A stretch of DNA of 64,000 nt from Chrysaora quinquecirrha (lineage: Eukaryota > Cnidaria > Scyphozoa > Semaeostomeae > Pelagiidae). The stretch covers positions 466,468-530,467 of the forward strand of contig JACTAT010000056.1 in NCBI GenBank assembly GCA_014526335.1, in the 5' to 3' direction. Under the pieces are notes generated by a model, which was not told the DNA's origin, ran no database searches, and saw only the letters and a program-made list of their open reading frames with translations. Below are positions 35,197 through 47,025 of the stretch, in pieces (positions within the stretch are counted from its first letter, which is position 1; each line of letters begins with the position of its first letter). The position numbers and the translations under genes are program-made.

Positions 35197-36542
35197 TCTA
35201 GAAAGCAAAGAATAAAGAATGAGTTATGGGTCTGCAGAGTAAACAATGACGGACTTTATGACAGAGAAGTAAAAATGACCTTCTTTTCAACATACAGCAG
35301 TAATCATGCTTATCAATTTTTAAAACAAAATGATATTAGTAGGGCAAGAGAGGGAGTCTTTATCTTTATCTGGTCAACCCCCAATGCTCAAGATAGCCCT
35401 AAGATAGCGACGAAAAATTGGAACATTTTGGAATAGACTTAAAAGATTTTTCGACTGGCACTCCTTAGAGAAAAAGTTAAGAAATAGGCAGAAACGATTG
35501 ACTAAGGATGCGGATGCGGACCGCAATGCATCAGTAATTTGTTTTGACTGGCACCGTATATTGAACACCAGTCAGCTCCCTGATACAGTGAGATGACCAA
35601 GAGAGATAAGTTTAAAAGGGTTTAAGTGAGAAAAGATAAAGTCTTCGATTCACACTGTGGATTGATTGACCAAATCATTTGTGAACAAAATGCTGTAACA
35701 AGGACAGGACCTTGTAATGTCTATCATAGAATACAACCAATAACCAATAACCTGAGAAATACCTCTACCGATTTGAGACTCCCAAAGAGGAGTTCCTCAA
35801 ATGGGCAGAGGTGTTTCTCATTTAGAGGTGCAAAGCAATGGAACTCTCTCTCAGCTGACTGTAAAACGGCACCCTCTCTTAAAGCATTTAAAAAAGTAGT
35901 CGCCTGAATCATTGAGGAAAATGTTCAAATAAAAAATATAAGGATATATTTTACCATTTTAATCGTTTTTAGTTAGGAGGGCCCCTTGAAAATCAGCCAG
36001 CGGTTTGAAGGACTACCTTCCTCTTATATTTCTTTATGCTTTTATACTATTTATCTTCACTGTATTAGTAAACCTTTTTTTTCAATGAAATGAAAATGAA
36101 AATGAAAATTGTCAGAAAATATTTTCACGTCGGTACTGTATGTCCACTGTCCACTAAGTGACCGGTCATTATTTATGATTTTAGAGGGGGCTGAAGAGAA
36201 AAAGGCTGGGGTAACCATAAGGGTGGTTGTCTCTGCATATCAAACAATCAATTGTTGGCTCTTTACCGACAAACTTTTTATGTGAATTTCGGATAAATAT
36301 TTTGTTGGCTTTCAATGTTGAAGTAAAGAAAATTTTACTTTATTAAAGGACTAGGACAAAAATTTTTGACAGTCCCAAACAGTTTCTTTTCAGCCTTCAC
36401 CCGGTCGCATATAATGACCCCAAGAGTCTAATAATAGTCAACATGTAAGGCCACAAACCCCCTGGATATCTTCATTTCCTAAAATTAATTAAAGGCTTTA
36501 GTCGACTTTGTAGGGGTCAAAGTAAGAAGGGGTAAAAAAAAG
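35197..36542. other. Spacer with LINE remnant, between the Ser-rich gene and the ABCG fusion
   Basis: Contains a half-copy of the acttaaaagctttt MITE (35,433-35,535) and a reverse-transcriptase remnant (35,690-35,912). At 36,339-36,344 there is a minus-strand AATAAA that could serve the ABCG fusion gene. No other gene seen. Confidence 0.5.
35690..35912 (+). mobile_element. LINE reverse transcriptase C-terminal remnant
   Basis: The frame contains STDLRLPKRSSSNGQRCFSF, RGAKQWNSLSADCKTAPSLK and AFKK. This matches the well-known end of CR1/jockey-type reverse transcriptases in invertebrate genomes (LR-P--RT--G-RSFSYRGAKLWNSLP--IK-A-SL--FK). No catalytic domain remains upstream within the spacer. 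Confidence 0.8.
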
Positions 36543-39500
36543 TCACCTGTTAGCCGCTCTTGCGACAAAAGCAAGAAACGCAGCTTTGAATACTCTGAAT
36601 TTCGTTGTATACTTCATTTCCACCAAGAAGATTGCAAGACCCAGGAATATAACAAGCATTGCAATTAGGACCAACATGTTATCAAAGGGATCCATACTAT
36701 CAAGGCCAAACTGCTGAAGCACAGATATCCCCATGTTAGATTGGCAGTCAATAACAGAGCCATTGTTACAGCCAAACATGACATCACTTATAAGCATCTT
36801 CATTATGCCACTATACGCCCAGTGAGTTGGGTTGATGTAAAACAGCCAGTAGTAAAACAAGGGCATTTTTGGTTTCGGCACGAGAAAACCACCAGCAAAT
36901 CCGGACACGGCTGATAACATCGGACAGATAAGCGTCGAATATCGTGGAAACATACACGCTGAAAGCATGATCAACGCGATCCATACGTGATTTAGCTGCA
37001 CGTGAATAAGCGTGGTCACGAAGAATTTCCAGAAATCCAATTGCACAACAGTACAGAGGTAAATAATCAAACAGCAAAGCAAAAGTGGTACAAAACTCAA
37101 CGCTGCAATGCGAATAAATAGATGTATGATAACTTCGCAGGCTTTACCGACTCCTTCAGCTTGTTCCAATGAGAAAACCGTCATTGATTTGTTGAAATGT
37201 GCATGGATAACCGATGCCATAAACAGCTGACTTGCACACGTGAAGACTTGGTAGCAGCTCATCAACAGAACAGCGCTATCTGTTTGGAAGTACACACTCC
37301 CTAAAAATAAAAATCATACGATTTTGGTCATGAAGCTACGGTTCGTAAATAAAAACATTCTCTAAAGCGGGTTCCTTTTTTTGGAACATCCTTTCTATAC
37401 CCACTCCCGTTTCCGAGAAAATGTCGAAATCGAGATCCTTCTGGTCTCCGAATCGTTAATGGAGTCGTAACTATCTTTAGTAAAGTTAAAATTCAACATA
37501 CCCAGTGCAATTCCATAAAGAAGAAAGATGATCAATAAATAAAGCTTTTGAGCCAGCGTCTGACACTTGGATGCACGGCAGTCAAAAGCAAGTAATCTGT
37601 CAGCCAAACTGGAGGAGTATCTGGAGGAAAATAAGCTTCATATCAAAATTTGACAAAGAGCAGTAAAGTGCGGTACAATGCAGTACAAAGAGCAGACATG
37701 AAAAAAAAGTAATACGTCTACCTAAAAGTACAGTGCAAAAGTACCCTTGATTATTACCTTTTGACTTTCATGCTCAGAGTTTTAATAGGATTTTTTGAAG
37801 CTTTCACCACGCCTTCTTGGATAGCTTCTATTTCGCCACTTCTGTTGTAGTAATCTATAATCAGTTCTTGAGACTTTTTATTCATCAAAACATCCATAAT
37901 TGTGTCTGCTGGGTTTGATGCATCAAATACCTTAAAATATAGTAAACGGATTTAGATAAATTGAAAATAGGTACAGTGGTTATTCGATTATCCGGCCTAC
38001 TCGGGGCAAAATTCTCAGTATCCGGAGTATTTAGGGTTTTAGTAGGATTTTGTGATCGTTCTTGGGTTACATTTTGATGTTCGAGTTGTTTGTGCAGAGA
38101 AAAAAAAATATTCACTGGATAATGATTTCGTACTTGAAAATTTTTGACGGACCGGATAATCGACGTCCGAATAAACGAGGGTTCGGATAATTGAATAACT
38201 ACTGTGATATTGTAGAAAAGAGCGCGAGCGTTTTAGAACACGACAGTTTATTAAACCAACCCGGAGAGTCGCTAGGACAGTGTTGTGCCTTCACACGAAG
38301 CTCCCGGGCGGACTTTAGGCCTATATATTTGTCCGGCAGCATTAACATAGCCAAAATGTGAAGCTGCGTGAGGTTGCTTGTGGCTGTGTTTTCACTGATT
38401 CAGATGTCTCGATGCCTTTTAAAAGAGTTAAAATCATACTATGATTTTATAGCTTTTTTGAACGCTGATTATTTTACACATAGGCATATTCGAATATACA
38501 ATTTAATTTCTTCCAAAGACACACGCCTTAACAAACCACTCGTTTGTAGCTGGTAAAAATAAAAAATTTCACCTTTCTGGAACAGAGCCGGGCACCTAAT
38601 GCATCTGGGCCCTCGGTCCGTGTTCGAAGTGCCCGACCGGTCAGTCTGCTTTTGAACCGACTAACGATTTAACGACTTAACAAATATTTTTATAATTTAA
38701 AATACTGACAATTGTTAGCACCATTTAACAGCCAATAAACATAAACAGAGATTGAATACACACTTCGTCAGTCCTCTTCAATGCTTCTGCAATCATTGTG
38801 GGTGCCATTAGAGGAGATCCAAAAAAGGCAACCTGGAAAAAGTGGATAATATGCAAGGTTTCAGTCTAAAAGCTCAAAACACTAAAGCATTCAGGTCGTT
38901 TAAAACCATCAAAACGACAAATAAATTTGGTCGCCACGCATAAGCAATAACCCACCTTTCCATTGCACAGGAACAAAATTCTATCAAACATATGAAAGAT
39001 CTCAATTCTTGGTTGATGAATCGTCAAAATGACAAGTCTTCCAGATAAGGTTAGGCCATGTAGAGTTTCAAGAAGCTCAAGAGAGGAGGCTGAATCAAGA
39101 CCTAAAATAAAAGCAAAAAAGTTTAAACCAATTTTTTTTCGAATGTCTCTCATACAAAATACATGCAAAACATAATCTCTTTGTTTGCGTCCACTACGAG
39201 CCAGCTCGTACACTTAGCTACTTGACACCACGATTGTCCTACTGCTACAACACGTGAGATTCCATTTCGTTATGTCGAAAAAGCAGCAAAAAATCGATGT
39301 CACAGAAACAAACAGTTTTAAAAGAAAAAATGTAGCCATACAAGGCCTGAAGTTTCCCGGAATATCAGTGATTTGCACATTGCTGCATACATATTATGAC
39401 GAAGTTGTTTTAGGTTGAATTTGAAAATTTGGATTTCTGTTTCAGTGAGATCAGTGTTTCGGGATGTTACTTCGCATGGGTATGCAAGCTGAAATTGCAA

Positions 39501-42500
39501 GTGGAGCCAAAACTAACTATGATCAAAGAAAAACAAAACAATTTTTCTCACGTAGGTGGGGTATTAAGGTCGGGAAAGGAGTCGGCAAAGGAGTCGGCAG
39601 TCATCCAATTCAATGTTATGCTAGCTACGCTTCAAGATCCACACATTGTTAGATGCAACACGCAAACAAATTTCAAATTACCTGATGTTGGCTCGTCCAA
39701 GAACAATACACTAGGGACACGGAGCAACTGTATCGCCACACATAAACGACGTTTCTAAAACAGATTTGCTTTCATCAGTTAAGAACAAGGTCAATTTTTG
39801 AAGATATGCCAACAACAAATTACTTAATACAACATCTTATCAATGTAAGAATTCAACAAGATGCGTCAGGAAACTACTTTAGCAAGCGAAAGTCATCAAA
39901 ATCAAATCAACCGGTTTTCTCAGAAAAACCCCAATTTATCTGCAGAAAAACCCGGTTTTCCCTGAAAAAGCCGGGTTCCTCTTCAGATAAACTGGGTTGT
40001 GTGAAAAACCGGGTTGATAATATTTTGAGACTATCGCTTCCCATACACGATAATCGAGAATATTTTGAGGCCAAAACGTGTCCCCAACAAAAAAGAATAA
40101 CCCCCTGCTCGCCCTCCAAATTCAGGCCTGTATAAATTAGCCTGCGTTTTACGAGTTGGTTTAGAGTAACCGAAAGTTCGAGAATACGAGAGGCGAATAA
40201 TAATAGAGATCAAATAGGTTTGGAAGCTGAAAAGCATGTACACAAGTTTTAAAGAGATAGATTTGTTTCTGGCAAATTGTAAGAAGTATAGCTAACCTGC
40301 CCTCCGCTCAGTCCAGGCCCAGTTGCGCTGCCAACAACAACGTCAGCAAATTCATTTAAACCAGCCTATGGTATAAATCAGTATGAAAGTAATAAGAACA
40401 AGATATATGCAATAAATAACCATACTAGGCCACACCATCACATACCCTAGCATTTAATAGCATGCAATGCAATAACATACTATAATTTACCATTCCATGT
40501 AATGGCATACCATTACATATCATACCATACAATTCCATGTCAAACCTTACCTTACCATACAATACCATGCCATACCATACCAAACAATAAGAAACGCCAC
40601 ACCATACTATACCATACCATACCATGCCATTGGCCCTGGGCAAACGATCAAATATAGTTGGCCCAAAATTTGCAATTAGCTTATCAAGCAATTGATTGAT
40701 GGTTGGATACGCAAGAAAACATTGCTCGACAAGCAGAAATTAGCAGAATTCGTTCTGTGATGTTTTTGAAAAAAATCAAAAACATGAGTAATGTTTTTGG
40801 ACGTGGCCAAACTTTCAAACATTTCAGATCGTTTGGCTAGGGCCTTAAATTACCATAAAATACCACATAATACCATACCATACCATACCATACCAAATCA
40901 TACCATACCATACCGTACCATAACATACCATACCTTACAATACCATACGATGCCAAACAATACCAAACAATAACAAACGCCATATCATACCATATCATCC
41001 ATACCATACCATACCATACCATACCATACCAAATCATACCATACCATAACATACCATAACATACCATACCATACAATCCTATACTATACCATAGCTACCA
41101 TAACATACCTCACAATACCATACCATACCATACCATACCAAATCATACCATACCATACCGTACTATAACATACCATACCTTACAATACCATACGATGCCA
41201 AACAATACCAAACAATAACAAACGCCATATCATACCATATCATCCATACCATACCATACCATACCATACCATACCATACCATACCAAACAATATCATGCC
41301 ATACCATACCCATAACGTTAAATAACAGAATGTCATATAACATAGGTCAAGGTTCAGGCAAAGTTGCATCAAATTATATTCGGCAAAAGCAGCTTAGTCG
41401 GTGCAAGAGTATTACATTAATTACCTATTTTTCTTCGGCAAAAAAGCTCCGTTGATAAAACGATCATTATGACGAGCCCGTCAGCCTGATTCACAACCAA
41501 TTTCATTCTAGTGCCCTATGAATCAGGCTACGAGCCCATCAGCTAAGGAACGACACGAGAGAAGACCAAAATCTATCACTGACCTGTCCAATAACTTGTT
41601 CAACTCTCCATAATTTATTCTTTGTTGACATTGTCTTTGGCAAGCGCATCAACGCACTGAATGTAAGATTCTCTCTCACTGTCAGCTCTTCATGGTATGG
41701 TGTTGCCAGTTGCATTACATATCCACTGTGTCTTTTGAACCATTCGCGTGTTTCGTTATTGGTTAGGCCATTTATCAATACTTTGGACTAAAAAGGGACA
41801 AGACTGTCTTTTAAGTACAGTTCGACTAAAGATCGACTGGTCGTTGGCTGGAATCGCGTAGTGGTAAAATTTTCTTATTAGTTAAAGCTTGTTTCTCACT
41901 TCCGACATAAACTCAAGCACAAAGGCCGTAAGCCTAGTTTCCATATCGTCAAGTAAAACTGGGACGCATCCCCATCATTGCAAAAGGGTCGCTTAGTTAC
42001 GATCATATGGGGACATGTTTTTGAAGCATTTCGCCGTCGAAATTGGTTCAAAAGTTTTGAACGACGCCTGTACTCCCCGTCGTCCCTATCGCCTACGATT
42101 ATATGAGTACATGAACATCGCTGTCACGATGGGGTCACGCGTCCACGTAAAAAACCAAGCTTTATGCACCAGTGAGAACGAGCTAACACAAGCACAAAAA
42201 GTAAGCACAAGAATTCAAAACGTATTAACAGGAATTAACTGTTTAAAAGACCTACCTTGGGGTCTTCAACAATTTTCCTCCCAGTTAGGATATCGAGAAG
42301 CGTAGTTTTGCCGCTACCAGAAGGCCCCATAACAGCAATCATCTGACCAGGATTGAAATACGCATTGACGCCTCTTAGTATGTCCCTTTGCTCCAAACAA
42401 AATGACTTGCTTCGCTGTCTTAGGCCCATAACACCAGTCCTCTTCATTATGTTCTGGTCCTTGGGTCCTGGTTTCTTCAGTGTTTCGTTAACCACGGAAT

Positions 42501-43995
42501 AGCGTACATCCATGCATGATATACCGATGTAATTAGACGGGATGCAGCAAGGCAGGCCAATTGGCTTTTAGGACATTAAATCCATTGTACAGGGATAAAA
42601 CAAATTCATTTTGGATTCGGTTCTCTCTTATTCGCTTTACAACCCAGAAGATCTTGATGATCAAGCATGTTAGAGTGAAAAGCAAATATGCAATAAGAAC
42701 GAGCCATTGGGACCAGACAGGCCATTCTGTTGCCTTTGATTGAAAAGTAATTGATCTAGGGCAAGTTGGGTTGCATTGAATTCCCTTGCATCTATCTGCA
42801 ATACTTGGTCTTACACTTGTTCGATTCTTTCCTTTGTGTGTTTCGGAGGCGATGTCATAGTTATACCATGCTGTAAGGATATTTCTAATCGTTCGACCTT
42901 GAACAAAAAGCTCATTCCATCTTTCTTTGGTCACAGAGTGATGAAAAACAAACAAGGGGAAATTGAAAGCAGTTTGTGAGCGAGCATAGAACAGCCCACC
43001 GGGAGACCATAATGAGCTTGAAGCTAAGTAGGTATGTTGAAAGCATGAAGTTACAATGGTATGGACATTGCTAAAAGTTTTCACAAGACGAACGGAATGT
43101 GAAATTTCACCACTGAATGAAAGCATATCCGAAACGATTTTCTGTGTTTTTGCTTGGCTAATTAGTTGGCCACGTCCAATTATCCCTTTTGATAGCACGT
43201 AAATATCATAGCGACTTACTAACGCAAATAAATAAACATCTGAAGGAAATGATGCCTTGTGATCATACAAAACGCTGATAAACAACATGGGTAATCTGAC
43301 GCTTGGTCGAAACAGGCTCCCAAATCTCTAGTAACTATTCCGTTGATAAAATCCTTAACAAGTTTTCCTGACAACATATTATTATAGTTAATAAACCACG
43401 AGGAGTCAATAAAAACAGAAATCTTCGCGTTATAATTATTCCTCATAAAATTCGCTTGGTTCAGAACTCCAACTCCACCTGCACTGCTCCCAGCAAGGAT
43501 TACCGAAGACGCGTTTCTCAATCCGAATTTCTCTAAATCTTGAATAACAGAAACAAATATCTGATAGCCTCTAAAAGCGATAACTTCTTTAACGTCCTTT
43601 TCAATAGATTTCATCGGGATAGTAGTATTCCCCAGCCATAAATCGCTACTGCAATAAGGTATCAATACCTTATTAAAATCATACGCGAAGTTTTTATTTC
43701 TGTCTGATGACAGTATATCCTCTCCAGTGATAGAGTCTGGGTACTTCTTCGATCCCGTGAGATATGGCTCCTTCAGCAATCTTTCCGAGCAAGACTTGAA
43801 ATCGAAACAAGCTCCACCACTCTCGAGGAAGATCACCCATTTTGAAGACCTCGTCCTCTCGAGGTAAAAGATCGAAGGTGAGCCATCGTTACAAATAGCT
43901 GATCTCTCAGTGGCGTTAAGAACTTCCTTACGATGTAAAATGCCGTGGCAGCAAGATGAAATAAAAACAGCTAAAACCAAAAGTCTATACGCCAT
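36543..43995 (-). CDS. Fusion protein: secreted Notum/pectin-acetylesterase-like domain plus ABCG half-transporter
   Basis: Exons (minus): 42256-43995, 41584-41787, 40297-40365, 39682-39754, 38956-39101, 38764-38832, 37758-37930, 37502-37620 and 36543-37300; all introns agree in phase. Exon 1 begins [18 protein letters not shown] (signal), then an alpha/beta-hydrolase of the Notum/PAE family with nucleophile GSSAGG, Asp in SRYDIY and His in SCFQH. A membrane helix ([18 protein letters not shown]) follows, then [16 protein letters not shown] and the ABCG nucleotide-binding domain: Walker [11 protein letters not shown]-loop GYVMQ, signature LSGGQ, Walker [10 protein letters not shown] and H-switch TIHQPR. 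The last exons hold the ABC2 membrane domain (six helices, [10 protein letters not shown]). Total about 1,200 residues. Two frame changes in exon 1 (near 43,280 at a T run and 42,560 at an A run) split the esterase part; the ABC part is intact. The esterase would face outside and the ATPase inside. Substrates unknown. Confidence 0.8.
37974..38204. mobile_element. Tigger/pogo-like MITE (short copy)
   Basis: Starts TA-CAGTGGTTATTCGATTATCC and ends ttcggataattgaataactactg, an inverted pair, with aaataaacgagggtt inside. Same family as 429-783 but about 120 bp shorter. It lies in the ABCG fusion gene's intron between the exons at 37,758 and 38,764. Confidence 0.75.
40425..41325 (+). repeat. (CCATA)n pentanucleotide array in the ABCG fusion gene
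   Basis: About 900 bp of taccataccat units with variant blocks (aataccatacgatgccaaac). The block from about 40,905 to 41,010 recurs almost exactly at about 41,155 to 41,260, showing a segmental duplication inside the array. A MITE at 40,632-40,844 interrupts it. Both strands look open ([10 protein letters not shown]) purely because of the repeat. Confidence 0.95.
40632..40844. mobile_element. MITE, ggccctggccaaacgatc family (complete copy)
   Basis: Left end ggccctgggcaaacgatc and right end gatcgtttggctagggcc are inverted repeats of about 18 bp; the interior holds ttgctcgacaagcag, gaattcgttctgtgatg and ggacgtggccaaac. It is inserted in the CCATA array. Partial relatives: 16,316-16,505, 29,590-29,822, 30,250-30,335, 47,232-47,300 and 55,735-55,860. 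Confidence 0.8.
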
Positions 43996-44244
43996 TTTTA
44001 TAATGTTGTAGCGCGACAGTTTAAGAGTTTGATCATTACAAACCGCAATTACGAAGAGATGATCTCATAGCAGCGCTGGAGACTGCTTCAAAAAGCAAAA
44101 ACACCGTGTGATATTAGATAGAATAGAATCGAACAATTCTTAGAGACGTTGTTACGAGAACGAACAGCAAGCGAAACGAAATATCCACACGCAAACTTTG
44201 ATAATGCCAGACCATTATTAAAATCTTATTACAAGCTGTAATCA

Positions 44245-44420
44245 TGAAGAGAAGATTGTACTAACCGTCATGATAAAACGATATTGTCTTCGAGGCATTA
44301 AAGACTTCGTTACGACAGAAAATGGCGTGTCAGCGATCCAGCGATATAGAACAACAAGCAAAGTGAAACGTTCTTACGCAATTTCGATCCTGCCTACACG
44401 AATATCTAAAAACTTTGTCA
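44245..44420 (-). pseudogene. Decayed copy of the 5' end of the Notum-like exon
   Basis: On the minus strand ctgacacgccattttctgtc, gtaacgaagtctttaatgcc aligns with the intact exon's ctgccacggcattttacatc, gtaaggaagttcttaacgcc. The translated patches EVFNAS and YHDG correspond to EVLNAT and CNDG of the intact gene. A stop codon follows at once and no downstream esterase motif is present. It lies about 250 bp upstream of the intact start, in the same orientation. Identity is modest, so the call is tentative. Confidence 0.45.
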
Positions 44421-45404
44421 TCTCGTATGCACTCGAAATCAAAAACTTCACAGTCTTTCCCATTGATCAGTATACAAAATATCCATGAGTAGCATTGAAT
44501 AGGATTGTTTCACAAATAGAATTACCGCAATAGCACAGCTGCGTACAGATTGACGCTAAATAGTTTCACTGTTTGACTTGAAAAGGCCATTTGTTAGACT
44601 CAGCAGTGTCGCCAATTTAATAGCTTATGGCATAAGATTACGGGTCACATGTTCAAATTTTCATATGTGGATATGTGGATAATGTTCAAATTTTCATATG
44701 TGGATATATAATGTATATTATAAGGTCATATTGATGCAAAAAACATTATCGAAATTTCGATAATTTCTGAATTTTCCAAACAAAATCTTGATACATTAAC
44801 AACGCAAAAGACTTACGGGAAAATTGACTGGACGTATAGTGAAATTGAAAAGCTTGGGCCTTCTTGCGTTAAATTCTTTTGAAAACCTTAGAAATGAAGA
44901 TTCCTAGCACTCGGAGACTTCGAGGACTGAAAGTTTCTTAAGTTTCTTAATCAGCAGAACAGCGTTAAAAAAGAAAATTTCCTTAGGTACTGAAACAGTC
45001 TTTGCTTTACAAAATTTGAAAGTTTAGGGGACAGAATTGAAAGTTTCTTAGTTCTTATCTTTATTCCTCAAAGCTCCTTAAAACTAAGAAATATTCCAGG
45101 AAATTTTCGAAACATTCATAGAAAAACACGAACACGATCTCCTGTCTTTCTTGGACACGTCTTACAGAGAAGTTTAGTAAAATAAAATTTCAAGGGCTGA
45201 AAATTTCTTGGATTTATTTTCTTAGATAACAAAAGAATGCAGCTTAGCAGTAAAAGCTTTCGGCTGCTGTTAGAATACAGTCTTGTATAAGAAAATCTTT
45301 CGTAAGCAACTGAAAGCAACTAAGGCTTGGATCACATTAACGTTAGGCAAATTTAGGGTTGGCGAGCAGCTGTGAGCAGTAACACAGTAGAGGAACAAGT
45401 CTTT

Positions 45405-45985
45405 TTACCCATTTTGGTTCATCCTTTTACCCATATTGGTTAACTACCCTTTTACCCATTTTGGTTTACCCTTTTACCCATTTTGGTTCACCCTTTTACC
45501 CATATTGGTTAACTACTCTTTTGCCCATTTTGGTTTACTACCCCTTTTACCCATTTTGGTTTACCCTTTTACCCATATTGGTTAACTACCCTTTTGCCAA
45601 TTTTGGTTTACTACCCCTTTTACCCATTTTGGTTTACCCTTTTACCAATCTTGGTTTACCCTTTTACCCATTTTGGTTTCCATTTTACCCATTTGGGTTT
45701 ACTACCATTTTACCCATCTTGGTTTACTACCCCTTTACCCATTTCGTTTTACCCTTTTACCCATTTTGGTTTACAACCCCTTTTATCGATTTTGGTTCAC
45801 CTTTTACCCATTTTGGTTAACCATTTTACCCAATTTTGTTTACCCTTTTACCAATGTTGGTTTGCTCTTTTACCCATTTTGATTTACTTTTTACCCAGTT
45901 TGATTTACCCTTTTACCCATTTTGGTACTATTTTACCCGATTTGAATTATATCTTTACCCATTTTGGTGTACCATTCTTGGTTCA
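45405..45985 (+). repeat. ttttacccattttggtt minisatellite
   Basis: About 30 copies of a 17-22 bp unit reading cttttacccattttggttta or its -ctacc variants. Long open frames in several phases result from the unit and are not genes. Confidence 0.9.
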
Positions 45986-46272
45986 TTTTGGCTTTTGGTT
46001 CAGATCTTTTTGTTTATACATCATTGTAAATCTTGTCAATTTTAACTAACCTTTTGGTGGGAAAGGGGAAAAATTGATAGGGCATGTAACTGTCATTCTG
46101 TGTGGTAAGAGGTAAGTAACTCATAAAGAACTCTTAGGGTTGAAATCTCAGGAATTTAAGCAACTTTGAGGGACTCAAGTTGCTTATTTAAAAATGATAC
46201 TTTGAATCATATCGTTCTTAGAAATTTGACGCTGTTGCTCCGCACAGCCAAACACATCGTACAATCTTTATC

Positions 46273-46490
46273 CTACGTTGAATTATAAAGAAATTGGTAA
46301 GGGAAGTCCCAAGTCAGAGGATGCAAATGTTGTCCTATAGCAGAATCATGTTTAAGGGTGGGATGTTGCCTAGAGTTACGGGGTGGTTGCTCCCCTTGCC
46401 GAAAGATGTGGTTACGAATGTTGGTAGGAACATGCTGTTTTACCCCGTCTCCTAGTCTCTGGGAAGTGCGCACCTGGCATCACACCGGCA
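46273..46490 (-). mobile_element. Penelope-like element remnant (GIY-YIG endonuclease end)
   Basis: A frame reading RTSQRLGDGVKQHVPTNIRN and, further on, SAIGQHL. This matches the stretch after the GIY-YIG motif in Penelope-like retroelement endonucleases, with the R--RL-DR-KQHVP--IRN and SAIGQHLL pattern. It is an isolated fragment without its reverse transcriptase. Confidence 0.6.
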
Positions 46491-47025
46491 CCAAAATTCG
46501 TAAATAACCAAACTTTTCTGTGTGGTAGGCACGAAATCCTTTTGAATGGATGGCAGAACTTTCCGAGTGCTAAAAATCAGCCTAGGGTTGGCAGCAGCGA
46601 AAAAGTTTTAAGTAATGGTCTTTTTGATTTGATCTTCGAATCGCAAGGAAACATTGCCAAGCCACGGCATTTTTAAGGATGCAAATGAGAACATGTCTGA
46701 ATAAAAGTCAATTTACGAAAGGAATAAAAAGCATTTATTTATAAATGGAAGTGAGTTTTCAGTCCAAGGCACTTGCTTCTTCGTTAAGTTATTTCAGTCA
46801 TTTAATTTAAACCAGGAATTAAATCTGGTTTTGAATAGTGCAATAGATCATTCACTTGAAGCGTGTAAGTCTGTTCGTCTGTTCAGACAGTCTCCTATGA
46901 AGACAACATCTGGTATTTCAATTAAAAAGTCTTGTTAAAAAAATATTGTCATTACATTACATTTTAATTCATACCTGGACGCCACTCATTATGGCGTATT
47001 CTGTCCCCCTTTCCGCCACTTTTTT

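Larger units (their letters stand above)
43996..47025. other. Spacer between the ABCG fusion gene and APIP
   Basis: Holds a decayed copy of the fusion gene's 5' end (44,270-44,420), decayed elements with tttcttag/ctaagaaac motifs (44,870-45,330), the acccattttggt minisatellite, and a Penelope-like remnant. A minus-strand AATAAA at 46,734-46,739 could end the APIP transcript. No other gene seen. Confidence 0.5.

Noticed and set aside
40425..41372. [14 protein letters not shown] frames on the minus strand
   Set aside because: Pentanucleotide (CCATA) array in an intron of the fusion gene.
45461..46049. Plus-strand frames of 119-151 codons (YPFYPFWFT-type repeats)
   Set aside because: Artefact of the ttttacccattttggtt array; several phases open together.
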